Assembly (NCBI GenBank): GCA_007131045.1
Contig: SLRI01000303.1
Location: forward strand, 1 to 8,990
Direction of reading: 5' to 3'
Source of the DNA: Rhodospirillales bacterium
GTDB lineage: Bacteria > Pseudomonadota > Alphaproteobacteria > Geminicoccales > Geminicoccaceae
DNA length: 8,990 nt
Shown here: positions 7,226 to 8,990 of the stretch, in pieces
How positions within the stretch are numbered: position 1 is the first letter of the stretch
Layout of the letters: every line of letters begins with the position of its first letter
The notes under the pieces: generated by a model
What the model saw: the letters and a program-made list of their open reading frames with translations, nothing else
Databases searched by the model: none
Told to the model about the DNA's origin: nothing
Made by a program: the position numbers and the translations under genes

Positions 7226-8407
7226 GTGCTCGAGTTGACCTTTTTCGGCCTTGGTTGCCTCTGCCTCTTCATCGGACTCTATCCGTTCGGCCCCTACCAG
7301 ATGAGCCTTCTCGTCGCACGCCGGCTGCGGCCGGCGCCGCCCGTCCCACGGCCCGACCCCGAGGCACCAGCCGAGACCTTCGCCGTCTGCCTTTGCGCCT
7401 ATAACGAGGAGCAGACCATCGAGGCCAAGATCGCGGACCTGTTGCAGCTGCGCGAAGCAGCGGGCGAGCTGGAGATCCTGGTCTATGTCGACGCCGCCGC
7501 CGATCGCACGGCAGCGCTCCTCGAGCCCCATCGCGACCGCATCCGGCTGGTCGTCTCGCCCGAACGGCGCGGCAAGACGCACGGCATGAACCTGCTCGTC
7601 GGCATGACCGGCGCCTCGATCCTCATTTTCACCGACGCCAATGTTCGCATTGCGCCCGATGCCGTGGCGGTGTTGCGCCGCCATTTCGCCGATCCCACGA
7701 TCGGCTGCGTCTGCAGCCATCTGACTTATGTGAACGACGATGCGGGCGCCACGGCCGCCGTGGGCTCGGCCTATTGGCGGCTCAACGAGTGGACCCGCGG
7801 CCTCGAGACCGAGACGGGCTCGGCGATCGGCGGCGACGGCTCGCTCTTCGCCATGCGCCGGTCGCTGCACGAGCCGGTGCCCAAAGGCCTCTTCGACGAC
7901 CTCTATCTGCCGCTCGTCGTGCTGTTGAACGGCCGCCGGGTGGTCCGGGCACCCGAGCTTCGCGCCTTCGAATGGCACACCACCGACGCCGCCGACGAGT
8001 TCAAGCGCAAGATCCGCATCGCCTGTGAGTGCATGGCGGTGCACAGCATCCTCTGGCCGAAGCTGCGGGATCTCGATCCCTGGCACCTCTACAAGTACGT
8101 CATGTACCGGCTGATGCGCTGGATCGGCGGCTGGTTCATGGCCGCGGGCGCGATGCTGCTCGCCGGCGCTGCCATCCTGATCCTAGGGCCGATGGCGACG
8201 ATCGTCGCGGCGATCTTGGCGGCAGCCTGCCTCGCGCTCGGGCTCAGGCTGCGCATCGGCCTGGTCGAGCAGCCCTGGAACATGCTCCTGGCGTTTGCCG
8301 GCAACGCGATCGGCGCCTGGCGCGCATTGCGTGGCGAGCGGGCCGTCACCTGGAATGTCGCGGCCTCCGCCCGGTCCGGTGCCGGCGACGTCCCGAGCAC
8401 GAACTGA
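7226..8407 (+). CDS. Membrane-associated family 2 glycosyltransferase
   Basis: The 393-residue protein is a processive-type GT2 enzyme of the cellulose-synthase/hyaluronan-synthase-like layout. A membrane segment (about 3-20) comes first, then the GT-A domain opening with FAVCLCAYNEEQTIEAKI (52-69), first Asp in VDAAADRT (D89), GKTHGMN (116-122), the DXD-like FTDAN (D137 with N139), GGDGSLFAMRR (202-212), the acidic pair DDLYLPL (D224, D225) as likely catalytic base region, and FKRKIRI (259-265) in place of the QxxRW motif. Two or three membrane segments follow (about 290-350). It probably adds a sugar to the lipid-linked repeat unit on the cytoplasmic side; donor and acceptor are unknown. 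GTG 7226 is chosen on its ribosome binding site; TTG 7208 overlapping the previous stop would add six residues. Confidence 0.88.
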   Translation: MLELTFFGLGCLCLFIGLYPFGPYQMSLLVARRLRPAPPVPRPDPEAPAETFAVCLCAYNEEQTIEAKIADLLQLREAAGELEILVYVDAAADRTAALLEPHRDRIRLVVSPERRGKTHGMNLLVGMTGASILIFTDANVRIAPDAVAVLRRHFADPTIGCVCSHLTYVNDDAGATAAVGSAYWRLNEWTRGLETETGSAIGGDGSLFAMRRSLHEPVPKGLFDDLYLPLVVLLNGRRVVRAPELRAFEWHTTDAADEFKRKIRIACECMAVHSILWPKLRDLDPWHLYKYVMYRLMRWIGGWFMAAGAMLLAGAAILILGPMATIVAAILAAACLALGLRLRIGLVEQPWNMLLAFAGNAIGAWRALRGERAVTWNVAASARSGAGDVPSTN

Positions 8408-8410
8408 GGG
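8406..8410 (+). promoter_or_regulatory. Ribosome binding site of the partial glycosyltransferase
   Basis: GAGGG overlaps the stop codon of the preceding gene (8405-8407) and lies eight bases before the ATG at 8419. It fixes this start and shows tight coupling of the two genes. Confidence 0.6.
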
Positions 8411-8418
8411 TCCCTTCG

Positions 8419-8990
8419 ATGCATGTCGCCCTCGTCGATCCGAGCGAGTTCAGCCCGCCCTACGACGCCGCACTGGCGCGCGGGCTGGTGGCCGCCGGGC
8501 ATCGGGTGACGATGATCGGCGAGGCTCGCGGCAGCCTCCCCGGCGAGCCGAGCCTCGACCATCTCGGGCATTTCTACCGGCCGCTCGCGACCCCGATCGC
8601 TCGCCGGCTGTCGGAGCGGGCCGTCCGGCTCGCCAAGGGGGCGCTGCACGGCCTCGACCTCTGGCGGCTGCCGGCGCGGCTGCGGGCGCTCGGGGTCGAG
8701 CTGATCCACCTGCAATGGGCGCCTCTGCCGCTCCTCGACTTCGGCTTCATCCAGCGCCTGCGGGCGGTTGCCCCGGTCGTCCTCACGGTCCACGACACGC
8801 TGCCCTACAACGGTGCGGAGCCCTGGTTGATGGTCGCCGGTATGGGGCGGCTGACCCGGGCTGTCGATGCCGTCATCTGCCACACCGAGCAGGGTCGTCG
8901 CCGGCTGCTGCGGCAGGGCGTGCCGGCGCACCGCCTGCATGTCGTCCCGCACGGCCTGCTCGGCCGCCGCCTGGATGCCGAGCCTGCGCC
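8419..8990 (+). CDS. Glycosyltransferase, GT4-like N-terminal part (truncated by the window end)
   Basis: An open frame from the ATG at 8419 runs off the window, giving the first 190 residues. The N-terminus MHVALVDPSEFSPPYDAALA with RGLVAAGHRVTMIG is the usual first beta-strand and helix of a GT-B glycosyltransferase that keeps an acceptor-side Rossmann fold. VVLTVHDTLPYNG (120-132) and AVICHTEQGRRRLLRQGV (151-168) followed by RLHVVPHG (172-179) are the characteristic N-terminal landmarks of family GT4. The donor-binding domain with the EX7E motif would lie beyond the edge. It starts 11 bases after the GT2 stop, so it is the fifth gene of the operon and probably adds a later sugar of the repeat unit. 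Third codon positions are strongly G/C, as in the neighbours. Confidence 0.88.
   Translation, partial: MHVALVDPSEFSPPYDAALARGLVAAGHRVTMIGEARGSLPGEPSLDHLGHFYRPLATPIARRLSERAVRLAKGALHGLDLWRLPARLRALGVELIHLQWAPLPLLDFGFIQRLRAVAPVVLTVHDTLPYNGAEPWLMVAGMGRLTRAVDAVICHTEQGRRRLLRQGVPAHRLHVVPHGLLGRRLDAEPA

Overview
The window is GC-rich (about 70% by eye), with strong G/C preference at third codon positions and short gene junctions. The gene types and protein motifs fit an alphaproteobacterium, possibly of the Rhodospirillales or Geminicoccales type. That placement is an inference from style and families, not from a marker gene.

Left part (1-2843). The 3' end of an unrecognised plus-strand gene runs tail to tail into a two-gene minus-strand operon, dgoK-dgoA. 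These two genes carry out the last steps of D-galactonate breakdown: phosphorylation of 2-dehydro-3-deoxygalactonate, then aldol cleavage to pyruvate and glyceraldehyde 3-phosphate. Their start and stop codons overlap as ATGA. A 98-base gap with a short palindrome separates dgoK from a divergent gene for an HtpX-like membrane zinc protease of family M48.

Middle (2844-3505). This is a 662-base stretch with no convincing gene. It holds the strongest compositional anomaly of the window: 80 of 110 bases at 2871-2980 are A or T. Inside it the heptamer AARTTGT occurs four times and there are nested inverted repeats. Two further inverted repeats lie downstream. It reads as the control region and long leader of the operon that follows.

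Right part (3506-8990). Five closely spaced plus-strand genes form an exopolysaccharide or capsule operon: an NAD-dependent sugar epimerase/dehydratase, a polytopic Wzy/O-antigen-ligase-like polymerase, a polyprenyl-phosphate sugar-1-phosphate transferase that starts the repeat unit, a membrane family 2 glycosyltransferase, and a glycosyltransferase with a GT4-like N-terminus that is cut by the window edge. Together they would make a nucleotide sugar, load the first sugar on undecaprenyl phosphate, extend it and polymerise the product. Flippase, export and chain-length genes are not in view and may lie further right.

The most striking item at the base level is a perfect 30-bp palindrome (4460-4489) at the very start of the polymerase gene. 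No clearly new enzymatic system is visible. The best leads are regulatory: the AT-rich island with its repeated motif, the structured leader, and the palindrome.
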